A DNA stretch of 64,000 nucleotides from an uncultured Lachnospiraceae bacterium (GTDB taxonomy: Bacteria; Bacillota; Clostridia; Lachnospirales; Lachnospiraceae). The position numbers and the translations under genes were made by a program. Below, in pieces: positions 52,073 through 60,312 of this stretch. The stretch lies in assembly GCA_910585635.1 (NCBI GenBank), contig CAJUFE010000018.1, positions 16,129 to 80,128 of the forward strand. The letters are read 5' to 3'. A model generated the notes under the pieces. The model saw only the letters and a list, made by a program, of their open reading frames with translations. It was not told the origin of the DNA and ran no database searches. Position 1 is the stretch's first letter, and every line of letters starts with the position of its first letter.

Positions 52073-52935
52073 ATGCGCTCCCCCTTTACCAACAACAGCA
52101 TGATCTCATCGACCGAAACGTGATCTACGATCGGACCGCGATATCTGCGCTGGGCCGCTTTCCCATCCGCCACCAGCACATCGATCTGAAGATCCCGTTT
52201 GCGATAGGCGAGTATATCGGCAGGGTCTAACGCAAGAAATTGGCTTTCTTTACAGCGCATGACCGCAAAGTGATATACAAGGTCATTTTTACTGGCGGTC
52301 ATGATGATCCTTCCATTGTGGATAAATGTGATATAGTCCGCGACTTTTTCCAGATCCGTGGTGATGTGGGAAGATAAGAGGATCGCGTGATCTTCTTCCT
52401 GCACATGATCGAGAAAGACATCCAGCATATCATCCCGCATGATCGGGTCCAACCCGCTCGTAGCCTCATCCAAGATCAAAAGCCGGGGATGATGTGACAG
52501 GGCCACGGCAACCGCCAGTTTCATCGACATGCCTCTGGAATAGTGCTTGATCTTTTGCCTGGGCGGCAGATGGAGCTCCTGCAGATATTTTTGGAACAAG
52601 GCGTCGTCCCACTTTTTGTATAGTCCCCCCATGACATGGGCTAACTGCTCTGCCGTCCAATAGGCGGGAAAATTATCGCCGTCATACACCACGCCAATGT
52701 CCTCCCGCAGCTCTGTATCCGCGTCGGACAGCTCTTTCCCAAACAACCGGATCGTCCCGCTGTCTTTAAAAACCGTGTTCAAGATACAGCCGATGGTCGT
52801 GGTCTTTCCAGCTCCGTTCTCCCCCACAAATCCCATGATCGACCCATAGGGGATTGAAAAGGACACATTTTCCAGAGCAAAATCCGTCTTGGGAAAGGCT
52901 TTGCAGACCTGCCGCACCTCTAAGATATTTTCCAT
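52069..52935 (-). CDS. ABC transporter ATPase
   Basis: 288 residues. Walker A MGFVGENGAGKTTTIGCILN, Q-loop DIGVVYDGDNFPAYW, signature HYSRGMSMKLAVAVALSHHP (degenerate SRGM), Walker B LLILDEATSGLDPIMRD and switch LLSSHITTDLEKVADY. Pairs with the ABC-2 permease downstream. It starts one base after the regulator stop. Confidence 0.92.
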   Translation of the reverse strand: MENILEVRQVCKAFPKTDFALENVSFSIPYGSIMGFVGENGAGKTTTIGCILNTVFKDSGTIRLFGKELSDADTELREDIGVVYDGDNFPAYWTAEQLAHVMGGLYKKWDDALFQKYLQELHLPPRQKIKHYSRGMSMKLAVAVALSHHPRLLILDEATSGLDPIMRDDMLDVFLDHVQEEDHAILLSSHITTDLEKVADYITFIHNGRIIMTASKNDLVYHFAVMRCKESQFLALDPADILAYRKRDLQIDVLVADGKAAQRRYRGPIVDHVSVDEIMLLLVKGERI

Positions 52936-52936
52936 G

Positions 52937-53314
52937 CTATCCTTCCTCCTGGTAAAATAACGTCAGCAACTCGGTCAATCTCGCAAGTGGGATATCACTG
53001 ACCCGGCCGATCTGGGCGGCGATCTGCAGATGCTCCTCTGCGAGACGCTGCTGTTCCTCCTGGTAAAGCTCCTTGTTCATCGCGGACACAAAGCTCCCCC
53101 TGCCAACCGTAGTCTCGATGAAGCCGTCCCGCTGCAGATCCTCATAAGCCTTTTGGACGGTGATCACGCTGACATGGATCGATCTGGCTAATGCGCGCAT
53201 GGAGGGGATGGCCTCCCCAGCCTGTAGCTCGCCGCTCATGATCATGGCCTTGATCTGTGAAGTGATCTGTTCATATATCGGCTTATTGGCATTGTTGCTG
53301 ATCACGATCTCCAT
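52937..53314 (-). CDS. GntR-family repressor, YtrA subfamily
   Basis: 125 residues: winged helix (YEQITSQIKAMIMSGELQAG; IPSMRALARSIHVSVITVQK; YEDLQRDGFIETTVGRGSFV) and the short C-terminal helical tail of the YtrA group, which represses its own ABC transporter operon. First gene of a three-gene operon with near-overlapping starts. A dyad at the transcription start is its likely operator. Confidence 0.93.
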   Translation of the reverse strand: MEIVISNNANKPIYEQITSQIKAMIMSGELQAGEAIPSMRALARSIHVSVITVQKAYEDLQRDGFIETTVGRGSFVSAMNKELYQEEQQRLAEEHLQIAAQIGRVSDIPLARLTELLTLFYQEEG

Positions 53315-53337
53315 CGTCCACCCCCTCGTTTGCTAAG

Positions 53338-53386
53338 TGTACTTAATGTACAAGTACATTATAACCTATTGAACGGTCACTGTCAA
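53338..53386 (-). promoter_or_regulatory. Consensus promoter and inverted-repeat operator of the GntR-ABC operon
   Basis: On the - strand TTGACA (+ 53381-53386), 17 bp, TATAAT (+ 53358-53363): both boxes are perfect. Immediately downstream, TGTACTT-7 bp-AAGTACA (53338-53358) is a perfect inverted repeat overlapping the start site, as expected for autorepression. Confidence 0.85.
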
Positions 53387-53419
53387 CTAGAAAAGATCAA
53401 ATAGCGTTCTGAAACCTCT

Positions 53420-54298
53420 TTACCGCAGCCTCTCCGCCAGCCCCTCCAGCTCCTCCTTCCCCATAGGCGGGACCAGGATATGGTCCTCATCGAACCGCTG
53501 GACACCGCGCCGTTCCATCTCCTGGATAAAACGCTCGTAGGGGATGAGCCCCTCCAGCACGCGTTTCTCCTGATAGAGCACCAGTTGGATGAAGCCTTCC
53601 GCCACCTTGATCTCATCCAGGTTCAGGAATCCGTCCGCGCGGACCGGGAAGACACTCCGGCAGTCCTCGGTCAGCGCGTAAAACGCCCCGATCTCCTTGG
53701 TGGCGCTCTTTACCCGCAGCTGGGGCTTCGCGTAATAGATGTCCATGGACTGGAGCCTGTGCAGGGTCTCCTCAAAGTCGGATAAGTCTGCGCAGTCCCT
53801 CCATGCGGCCACCTTCTCCTCCGGCAGGGTATAGGGCCATAAGGCAAGGGGAAGGATGTAGTGAGAATAGGTCTTATCCCCGCAGAACTGGTTCAAAGAC
53901 CGCAGACTGAACTGCGCGAAGGTCTCGATCCCCTGCTCCAGCTCCTTGCCGGTAAAGGTCCGCTCCTCTTCCACACAGTACATCTCCGCCCGGCCCAGCC
54001 GCCTCTCGATCTCCTGCGCCAGCCGGGTGAAGGCCCCGATCTCGGCCCTGGTGGTGGGGATATTGTACTGCACCTCATAACGGCCTTCACCGGCTTTCGA
54101 CGCATCCAGGAAGATCCCCCGCCCGATCCTGGCCGGGTCGTAGCAGATCGCCGTCCCTCCCTCCAGCTTTTCTGCCTGCAGGATGTGGAAGCCGTCCACA
54201 GAGCCATAGCAGAGCCCGCAGGCGCGGGCCAGGGAGGGGATGTCCAGGACCGTTTTTCCAAATATCCGCTTTTGCTTGATCTGTAATGTAAATGCCAT
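53420..54298 (-). CDS. Hypothetical protein (possibly DUF4299-like)
   Basis: 292 residues, soluble, mixed alpha/beta, no signal peptide. It begins FTLQIKQKRIFGKTVLDIPS and includes YNIPTTRAEIGAFTRLAQEI and FCGDKTYSHYILPLALWPYT. The opening resembles the uncharacterised DUF4299 family from memory, which I cannot confirm. It lies 121 bases beyond the GntR promoter region and upstream of nothing obvious; the DUF5655-like gene precedes it on the same strand. I see no catalytic motif. Confidence 0.7.
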   Translation of the reverse strand: MAFTLQIKQKRIFGKTVLDIPSLARACGLCYGSVDGFHILQAEKLEGGTAICYDPARIGRGIFLDASKAGEGRYEVQYNIPTTRAEIGAFTRLAQEIERRLGRAEMYCVEEERTFTGKELEQGIETFAQFSLRSLNQFCGDKTYSHYILPLALWPYTLPEEKVAAWRDCADLSDFEETLHRLQSMDIYYAKPQLRVKSATKEIGAFYALTEDCRSVFPVRADGFLNLDEIKVAEGFIQLVLYQEKRVLEGLIPYERFIQEMERRGVQRFDEDHILVPPMGKEELEGLAERLR

Positions 54299-54340
54299 GA
54301 TAACGCCGCCTTTCCTTCGCTAAAAAAACAGCGGTCCCAT

Positions 54341-54730
54341 TCAGCGCTTGCCCGCCGAAAAAACAGCCGCCTCCTTCACCCATCCCATCAGCTCATCATC
54401 GATCTCCCCTGTCCCGGAGACCAGGACATGGTGGGTAAAACGTCCGGGATACGGCTCCACCGCCGCATCTACGCGCGGGGACTCCAAACGGTATCCCAGC
54501 CCGAAAGTCACCACGATATAAACCTCCGGCCTCTCCTTCGCTTTCCTCACCGGCAGGAAAGAAACGAAAGCAAAATGATGTCTGTTGGAAAAAGCGATCT
54601 GCGTCTTCTGCACTTTGACCTTCACGCCGTCCACCTCTGAAAAAACTCTTTCTTCAAAAGCCTCATACAAAGGCAATGCCTCCGGCTTTCTGTCAAAAAA
54701 ATATAACACATCCTGATCCATCCTCTGCAC
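54341..54730 (-). CDS. Small hypothetical protein, DUF5655-like
   Basis: About 129 residues. DRKPEALPLYEAFEERVFSE, VKVKVQKTQIAFSNRHHFAF and VYIVVTFGLGYRLESPRVDA resemble the DUF5655 domain, which often sits near DUF1801 genes. Function unknown. A start three codons downstream is also possible. Precedes the 53420 gene by 42 bases on the same strand. Confidence 0.65.
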   Translation of the reverse strand: MQRMDQDVLYFFDRKPEALPLYEAFEERVFSEVDGVKVKVQKTQIAFSNRHHFAFVSFLPVRKAKERPEVYIVVTFGLGYRLESPRVDAAVEPYPGRFTHHVLVSGTGEIDDELMGWVKEAAVFSAGKR

Positions 54731-54859
54731 CTCATCCGATCCGTTTCACCCAGTATACCAGAAAACCGCCAACATTAAAAGGACAAGATCCCCCTCTCAT
54801 CGAACAGAGGGCCTTGTTGCTATATACGGCCATGCCGTTCACAGCAACAGCGTGCACAA

Positions 54860-54882
54860 AAAATGGGCTTACTGCCCATTTT
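54860..54882 (-). terminator. Terminator after the 54910 gene
   Basis: AAAATGGGC, loop TTACT, GCCCATTTT; on the - strand followed by TTTTTTG. Starts 28 bases after the stop. Confidence 0.85.
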
Positions 54883-54909
54883 AGCGCAGCAGCCCTCGGT
54901 TTTCTTGCT

Positions 54910-55725
54910 TTACTGATCTTTGCTCTCCACCCCATACACCTGGATCTGGGTCAGCGCCGGAAATGGGGAGGGAGCCGATGACGGGATCAGGTCCGACAGC
55001 TTGATCCAGGTGATCTCCTTCCTCTGGATCAAAAAGGGTTGTGCCTTCCCGCCCTTTTCCAGGGAGATCTGCTCCTCTGAGCCATCCGAGAAGGCCAGCC
55101 GCGCCTGGACCCACCAGTTATCATGGGGAAAGTCCGCCCTCGTGTAGAGCACGATCTTATCGATATCCACCGGCCGTCCAAATTCCAGGGTAAACTCCGC
55201 GTCCGGCCTCCTGTTGATCCCCCAGGACCCGTAGGGCCAGTCGCCATGGGAGCGGTCCGCTACTATCCCGTCGATCGCGTTCCGGGCGGCGAACACCGCC
55301 TCGCCCCTTGTCTCCACATTCGCCGATGCATGGGGGAAGCAGCCTCTGTCCCCGTGCTGGTCCAGCACATTTTCCGCCAGGTTCCTGTAGGCCCTGATCT
55401 CATACCCTTCTGCGCGGCGGCAGGTCAGATAATGCCGCTCTCCAGTGAAGGATCTGGGCGACCATGAACGCTTCATCTCCCCAAAGGGGATCTCAAAAAC
55501 CAGCTCTCTCCGGGTCATATAGACCAGCGCCTCATCCACCGCGTCATCCACCCGGACCACATAGTGGCAGTCTGCCTGGGGTACGGACAGCCGGATCCGA
55601 TCGCCCTCTGCATACACGCCTTCAAAGACCATGATCGCCTGGTCCTCGTCCTCAGCCATCCCTCGCACCTGTCCCGCCTGGTCTAAGACCTCCAGGCAGA
55701 TCATCTTCCTTCCTTGATCTTCCAT
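54910..55725 (-). CDS. Protein with a carbohydrate-binding (F5/8 type C-like) beta-sandwich
   Basis: 271 residues, no signal peptide. The first half has LEVLDQAGQVRGMAEDEDQA and a beta-rich region; the second half reads ASANVETRGEAVFAARNAID, WPYGSWGINRRPDAEFTLEF, GRPVDIDKIVLYTRADFPHD and SDGSEEQISLEKG, the pattern of discoidin/F5-8C modules. It may be a cytoplasmic sugar-binding or accessory protein of glycan use; no catalytic residues are evident. Single gene with its own terminator. Confidence 0.7.
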   Translation of the reverse strand: MEDQGRKMICLEVLDQAGQVRGMAEDEDQAIMVFEGVYAEGDRIRLSVPQADCHYVVRVDDAVDEALVYMTRRELVFEIPFGEMKRSWSPRSFTGERHYLTCRRAEGYEIRAYRNLAENVLDQHGDRGCFPHASANVETRGEAVFAARNAIDGIVADRSHGDWPYGSWGINRRPDAEFTLEFGRPVDIDKIVLYTRADFPHDNWWVQARLAFSDGSEEQISLEKGGKAQPFLIQRKEITWIKLSDLIPSSAPSPFPALTQIQVYGVESKDQ

Positions 55726-55744
55726 CTTATCATCCTCCTTTTCT

Positions 55745-56209
55745 CTATCCTACAGCGGAAAAAGGGAAAAGGACATGCTTTTTCTTAAGGGATCGTTGTC
55801 TTTTTTTCTGGTCATTCTGTGAAGATCGCATTAAGCCTTGCAACGTGCAGGCATCCTGGCCGGAAAGGACGACAGGCAGTTCGATCCCAAAGCCTCCGTC
55901 TCCTATGTTGTGACGGCCGCCACTCTCCACCGTTTTGTGGAGATCACCAGCGATCCAAAGACGACCGACGGCTGGGTCGAGAATGACAGCGGCACACGCT
56001 CCCACCGAAGGGACGGGCAGACCACCGTCGGATGGGGCGATGAGATGATCACTGTTCTCCACCAGGCTTATCTGATACCTCTTCATATAACTCTTTTCAA
56101 GATCCTTGGTCAGCCTGCAAGGATGCTCCGGACATTCATAACAATATGCCAGCCCCTTGTCCTCGATACAGCCCTTGATCCTGCACTTACAGCAATGTTC
56201 CGTTTTCAT
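55745..56209 (-). CDS. DUF3795-like zinc-cysteine protein, C-terminal part divergent
   Basis: About 154 residues. The N-terminal 50 match DUF3795: HCCKCRIKGCIEDKGLAYCY and ECPEHPCRLTKDLEKSYMKR, a Cys-rich metal-binding fold. After YQISLVENS the usual continuation is absent and the rest (GLPVPSVGACAAVILDPAVG and onward) resembles nothing in the family, suggesting a frameshift or fusion. Start ATG 56209 is a weak choice based on where homology begins. Confidence 0.5.
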   Translation of the reverse strand: MKTEHCCKCRIKGCIEDKGLAYCYECPEHPCRLTKDLEKSYMKRYQISLVENSDHLIAPSDGGLPVPSVGACAAVILDPAVGRLWIAGDLHKTVESGGRHNIGDGGFGIELPVVLSGQDACTLQGLMRSSQNDQKKRQRSLKKKHVLFPFSAVG

Positions 56210-56284
56210 CTTTCCATCATACAAGGCCCCCGCAAAAAAGCACCCCCGAAGAGATGCCCCATGACAGCCCCACATGCCGCCTCT

Positions 56285-56467
56285 TTATTTACGCAGTATC
56301 TTATCCATGGCCTTCCCCCTGGCAAGTTCATCGACCAGCTTATCCAGATAACGGATCTCCCGCATCAAAGGATCTTCAATATCTTCCACCCTGACACCGC
56401 AGACCACGCCCTTGATCAGCCTCCTGTTTTCAACCTTTCCGATCCTACGGACGGTCCCCCGTCTCAT
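56285..56467 (-). CDS. Small hypothetical protein coupled to the DUF1801 gene
   Basis: About 60 residues, basic and helical: TVRRIGKVENRRLIKGVVCG then VRVEDIEDPLMREIRYLDKL. ATG 56467 follows AGGTGG and lies inside the 3' end of the DUF1801 gene, so translation is coupled. No family recognised. Confidence 0.5.
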   Translation of the reverse strand: MRRGTVRRIGKVENRRLIKGVVCGVRVEDIEDPLMREIRYLDKLVDELARGKAMDKILRK

Positions 56468-56855
56468 AACACCACCTGGCAATATCGGAGACCAGTTCCG
56501 CCGGGACCGGCCTGCTGTAAGGAAGCTGTATCGCCCCCTTACTGGTCTTAAGATCTTTTAAACGTTCCGAAAACTCTCGGACAGCCTCCGGCCCCGGATA
56601 CAGGCCCACATGGTTTTTAAAACCGGCAAACTGGATGACATTATGCCCCTTCCAAAAAGTCGGCATACTCCAGGAGATCCGTTCCTCCGCCTCCGGCAAC
56701 GCCGCGCAGAGCACTTTCCTTATTTCTTTCAGATACCCCCGCACCTCTTCCGGCTGTGCCGCAATGTATCCATCCACCGTCTCCGGCGCTTTCCCGCAGT
56801 AATGGCTCTGCTCCTGCCTCTTAAAAGTACGCCCGCACTTCGGACATGTCCACAT
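56445..56855 (-). CDS. DUF1801 (YdhG-like) protein with N-terminal zinc ribbon
   Basis: 136 residues. Zinc finger WTCPKCGRTFKRQEQSHYCG at the N-terminus, then the DUF1801 fold: EVRGYLKEIRKVLCAALPEA, ERISWSMPTFWKGHNVIQFA and HVGLYPGPEAVREF. The family (YdhG/YyaQ-like) has no settled function. Overlaps the small gene downstream. Confidence 0.85.
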   Translation of the reverse strand: MWTCPKCGRTFKRQEQSHYCGKAPETVDGYIAAQPEEVRGYLKEIRKVLCAALPEAEERISWSMPTFWKGHNVIQFAGFKNHVGLYPGPEAVREFSERLKDLKTSKGAIQLPYSRPVPAELVSDIARWCYETGDRP

Positions 56856-56939
56856 TTTTATCCCTCCTCTGTTGTCTCATCCCCATTCCCTGACCGTCAC
56901 CAGGACCCTGTCCCCCGGCCGCTTCCCTATCCTTCTATT

Positions 56940-58358
56940 CTACAGCAGGAGATCCGTCTCCTGGATCAGGAGGATATCCGTCTCCTTTCTGGCCAGCTCT
57001 TTCATCCGTTCTGTAAATCCACTTTTTGAGAACAGCCCATAGAGGATCTTATAGCCGGGAAAACACCTCTTGATCTCCTGTGCCATATCCACCTTTCTCT
57101 TTAACGCGCTATAGACCGGCAGGTCTACTGGTCCATGATGGTATTTACATTCCCCGGCAAACAGGGTCTGATGCTGCTTATCCACCGCCATCACATCGAT
57201 CTCGATATCCCCATCCTTATCGTTCAGCCAGTAGGAACCGATACGGGAAGGCGTGAACGGGAGCTTCCCTTCGCTGCACAAGACCGCAAAGATCTCCCGG
57301 CAGACCCCCTCATAGATCAAAGCCACGAACCGTTCTACAAAATCCTCCGCCAATGCATCCAGCACCACTTGATGCTCCCCTAATTCCAGCTCTCCTTTAA
57401 AAGGATACACGTAGTGGAACCAATACCGCAGAAAGTTGTCCGTGATAAAGTACAAGCCTTTTCTCGATCGTTCCGGGTTTTTTTCCGTCACCGGCACATC
57501 CTTCGACAGATAGCCCAGATCGATCAGGGTGGAGAGATATGGCGTGAGGGTAGATGTGTCTACACCCAGCACGGTCCCGATCTTTCCCAGCCGATGAGCC
57601 CCGTCCGCGATCGCGCGGATGATCGAAAAATAATGCAGCGGCGTATTGACCTCTTCGTTTAAAAGGAAATAGGGTTCCTCATATAGAAAACCGTTTTTAG
57701 ACAGGATCACCCGTTCCACCTGTTCCAAAAGAGGTCTTTTGTCCGCGAAAAACTCCAGATACTTCGGCACACCCCCCGTCACGGCATACCGCTCCAAGGC
57801 CTCTGTAAAAGGGCTATCCTGGGCCCTGTAGACCTCCATGAAGCTCAATGGCATCAATCGGATCTGCGCTGTACACCTTCCATAAAGGGGACTGCTATAG
57901 GCCAACACATATTTTTTCATCATCCCGATCAGAGAACCGCAGAGGATCAGCATGACCTTGCGGTCCTTTAAATACTCATCCCAGATATCCTGGAGGATCG
58001 AGGGAAAGGCTCCGTTCGTCTTTACCAGGTAGGGGAACTCGTCGATCACGATGACAGTCTTTTCTGTGGGCCGGTCCTCCACCATCATCTGGAACAGGTC
58101 CATCCAATCCGTAAAGACCACCTTTTCTAGCAGCTTGTTCTTCGTCTTTCGCGCGATCACACCGGCCAGACGCTTCATGCTCTGGGACTCCGTTTCCTGG
58201 GTCGCCAGAAAATAAAAGGCTTCCTTATCTTTGATGAACTCCTTGATCAACGTCGTCTTCCCCACGCGCCGCCGCCCATAGACCACCACAAAACTGCTGT
58301 CCTTCTGGTACTCATCATGTAATGCCTGGAGCTCCGACTCTCTTCCTATAAATTCCAT
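56940..58358 (-). CDS. ATPase_2 family protein with DUF234 nuclease-like C-terminus
   Basis: 472 residues. N-terminal STAND-like ATPase: GRESELQALHDEY, Walker A VVYGRRRVGKTTLIKEF, Walker B KTVIVIDEFPYLVK, sensor ILCGSLIGMMKKY. A winged-helix region (VNTPLHYFSIIRAIADGAHR; TLIDLGYLSKDVPV) and the C-terminal DUF234 domain (DIEIDVMAVDKQHQTLFAGE then CKYHHGPVDL) with PD-(D/E)XK-like Asp and Glu-x-Lys residues follow. The family is common in archaea and Firmicutes; its role is uncertain, possibly transcription control or defence. Single gene with a consensus promoter. Confidence 0.9.
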   Translation of the reverse strand: MEFIGRESELQALHDEYQKDSSFVVVYGRRRVGKTTLIKEFIKDKEAFYFLATQETESQSMKRLAGVIARKTKNKLLEKVVFTDWMDLFQMMVEDRPTEKTVIVIDEFPYLVKTNGAFPSILQDIWDEYLKDRKVMLILCGSLIGMMKKYVLAYSSPLYGRCTAQIRLMPLSFMEVYRAQDSPFTEALERYAVTGGVPKYLEFFADKRPLLEQVERVILSKNGFLYEEPYFLLNEEVNTPLHYFSIIRAIADGAHRLGKIGTVLGVDTSTLTPYLSTLIDLGYLSKDVPVTEKNPERSRKGLYFITDNFLRYWFHYVYPFKGELELGEHQVVLDALAEDFVERFVALIYEGVCREIFAVLCSEGKLPFTPSRIGSYWLNDKDGDIEIDVMAVDKQHQTLFAGECKYHHGPVDLPVYSALKRKVDMAQEIKRCFPGYKILYGLFSKSGFTERMKELARKETDILLIQETDLLL

Positions 58359-58450
58359 TTTTACCCCCGCGAGACCATGACTCGACCATGATCATCATGG
58401 TCCGCATGGATATGGCCCAAATCTATATAATCCAGATTATCATAATCTAT

Positions 58451-58479
58451 ATTATATAGATCCATCCCCGGCTTGTCAA
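58451..58479 (-). promoter_or_regulatory. Consensus promoter of the ATPase_2 gene with AT-rich dyads downstream
   Basis: On the - strand TTGACA (+ 58474-58479), 17 bp, TATAAT (+ 58451-58456). Short dyads (ATCTATAT-ATATAGAT and related TATAATC/GATTATA words) lie at 58420-58462 and could bind a regulator. The remainder of 58359-58612 has no gene. Confidence 0.8.
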
Positions 58480-58612
58480 CTGTCACAATGATGTGCTTCT
58501 TCCCGTATGTCGCCGCACCAGGCGGATCTGTCTAACTGCTGCTGCAACTGCCATGTAAAATCCGAGCCTCCCTTCTCCGTCTTCTGCAGAATAATTAAAA
58601 AGTTTCTGACTC

Positions 58613-59386
58613 CTACTCATCTTCCGGATCCAGCTTCTCGAACTCGTCAAGTTTAAGTTCGCGCTTGAGTTCTTCTTCTGTAGGCATGTATGGCATATAC
58701 TTCGCTGCATAGATCTGTGTGTTATCCTCCGGCAAAGTATAGCGGACAAGCGTGTCACTCTTGTCTGCGCAAAGAAGGATGCCGATCGGAGGATCGTCCC
58801 CTTTGTTCATAAGTTCTCTGGTGTAGTAGTTTACATACATCTGCATCTGTCCGACATCCTGATGTGTCAGATCTTCGGTCTTCAGGTCGATCAGCACAAA
58901 ACACTTCAAGATGTAGTTGTAAAAAACGAGGTCGATATAGAAGTGCCGCCCGTCAATGTTGAAGTGCTTCTGTCTGGCAACGAACGAGAAACCTCGCCCA
59001 AGCTCCAGGAGGAACTTCTGCAAATGGTCGATCAATGCCTGTTCAAGCTCAGACTCATAAAAATGCTCATTCTGCGGAAGATCAAGGAATTCCAAAACAT
59101 ACGGATCTTTGATGATCTTTTCATATTCCGGCTTAGGAACCGTGGTCTGGATCTCCGCAGCCACACTCTCTTTATCCTTGCTCGCAAGTATCCTGTGGTA
59201 GAACATGGTATTTATCTGCCTTTGAAGCTGACGGACACTCCATCCGGACTTTACAGCTTCATCAGCATAAAAAGCCCTGGCCTCTTCATCTTCGACTCGC
59301 ATAAGCAGACGATAGTGAGACCAGTTCAATCCGCTCCACAGTGTGGAGCGTTTTGAAAACTCTTGTAGATCCGGTCCTTCCTGCAT
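58613..59386 (-). pseudogene. YhcG-type (DUF1016) PD-(D/E)XK nuclease, N-terminally truncated
   Basis: 257 codons, stop at 58613. STLWSGLNWSHYRLLMRVED, WSVRQLQRQINTMFYHRI, then the nuclease domain FSFVARQKHFNIDGRHFYID, LVFYNYILKCFVLIDLK and IGILLCADKSDTLVRYTLPE. The Asp and the D-x-K pair are present. Intact members have about 100 more N-terminal residues (DUF1016_N), absent here: the frame runs upstream as ESRVDL and enters the inverted-repeat element at 59404. YhcG-like proteins are often linked to restriction-modification loci. The nuclease domain could still be made from the internal ATG 59386. Confidence 0.75.
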
Positions 59387-59404
59387 CAGATCTACTCTTG
59401 ACTC

Positions 59405-59509
59405 AAAGGGGCTATCGCAAAATAACCGACCTATACCATATCCAGTGCTGCGCAGATGTTATCAGCACCGTATAACGTATAGGTCGGTTATTTTGTGACA
59501 AGTCCCTTA
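59405..59509. mobile_element. MITE-like element with ~32-bp terminal inverted repeats
   Basis: The left end AAAGGGGCTATCGCAAAATA continues to ACCGACCTATAC (59405-59436). The right end (59477-59509) is its inverse with a few changes; CAAAATAACCGACCTATAC is perfect on both sides. The 40-bp centre has no coding capacity. It sits exactly where the YhcG gene is cut. No clear target duplication is visible. Confidence 0.7.
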
Positions 59510-59512
59510 TAT

Positions 59513-59931
59513 TTACTGTGATCTTGCTTGCGCCATTGAGAATAAGGTATCTTGTAATAATTTAGAGAAATTGATATTATTTTTTTCAGCAAAAGCGTTC
59601 AGCCATGCAGGGATCGTAAGGTTGATCCGGACGGTCCCGCCCTGGGCATAGGTCCCGATCGCCCGATGCATCAGCGGGGCGCAGTGGAGGCCCGCCCGGA
59701 CCGCGATGCCAAATTCCTGGTCCAGCAGCATCGCCACATCCTGGGGCTCCTGCCCGTCGATCAAAAAGGAAAGGACCGGCCCCCTCCTGCCGCCTCTGCG
59801 GAGACCTCGTGACCGCCTCTCCCGGGATTCCCGGATGCATGCTCCATGGCGTCCGTGACGGCACGGATGACCTCCGGCGGCTTTTTCCAGGTGGTAGCCG
59901 CATGATCCATGTAGATATACTCTTTTTTCAC
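59513..59931 (-). pseudogene. Chimeric remnant: cysteine desulfurase ends fused to a HicB antitoxin tail
   Basis: From GTG 59931 one frame gives YIYMDHAATTWKKPPEVIRA and EHASGNPGRGGHEVSAEA, the N-terminus of a SufS-type cysteine desulfurase. A shifted frame then gives VLSFLIDGQEPQDVAMLLDQ and GIAVRAGLHCAPLMHRAIGT, its C-terminus; about 280 central codons are missing. After GGTVRI the sequence becomes NLTIPAWLNAFAEKNNINFS and KLLQDTLFSMAQ, the C-terminal DNA-binding end of a HicB antitoxin. The pieces meet at a short GTVRI-like homology. Confidence 0.75.
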
Positions 59932-59962
59932 CGTATCCTCCCCTGCTCATCCCTTCCTTGCT

Positions 59963-60202
59963 GTGTTTGCTGTGTTCCCTACTTGTGCAGATATGGGGAT
60001 GACGATGACAACGGCCTTCAACATTTTTGCGAGAAAGGCCGTACGGGAAAACAGGATACCTTTTGAGATCAGCGGCGACATCCCGAATACGGAAACGATC
60101 GAAGCTATCCAGGAAGTAGAACGGATGAAAGCTGATCCATCCTTTGGCAAGACCTATACAGATGTGGACCAGATGATGGAGGGATCACTTGCTGATGTAT
60201 GA
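59963..60202 (+). pseudogene. RelB/DinJ-type antitoxin, N-terminus degraded
   Basis: MTMTTAFNIFARKAVRENRI, PFEISGDIPNTETIEAIQEV and KTYTDVDQMMEGSLADV match DinJ/RelB antitoxins, but the usual first ~25 residues (a ribbon-helix-helix strand) are replaced by unrelated sequence. A GTG at 59963 is the only start in frame before an internal ATG. The toxin that should follow is a stub. Confidence 0.65.
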
Positions 60203-60233
60203 TATAAGGCCGACTACAAAATTTCAAAAAAGC
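60195..60233 (+). pseudogene. First codons of a YafQ/RelE-type toxin gene
   Basis: ATG 60195 overlaps the antitoxin stop and encodes MYDIRPTTKFQK, the opening of YafQ-like toxins, then runs into a terminator hairpin. Only about 12 codons remain. Confidence 0.5.
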
Positions 60234-60268
60234 TGCCCACCGCGTCCCTGCAGTGTGACAGCTTTTTT
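60226..60268. terminator. Bidirectional terminator
   Basis: AAAAAAGCTG (60226-60235) pairs with CAGCTTTTTT (60259-60268); T-runs on both strands. On the - strand it follows the hybrid kinase stop by 45 bases. Confidence 0.8.
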
Positions 60269-60312
60269 CTCGACCATCTTCTTTTTACAGCCCCCATCCG
60301 GTGGTAGGACTT

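Noticed and set aside
55838..56551. + strand frame of about 237 codons
   Set aside because: Overlaps three - strand genes including the recognisable DUF1801 and DUF3795 proteins; no domain.
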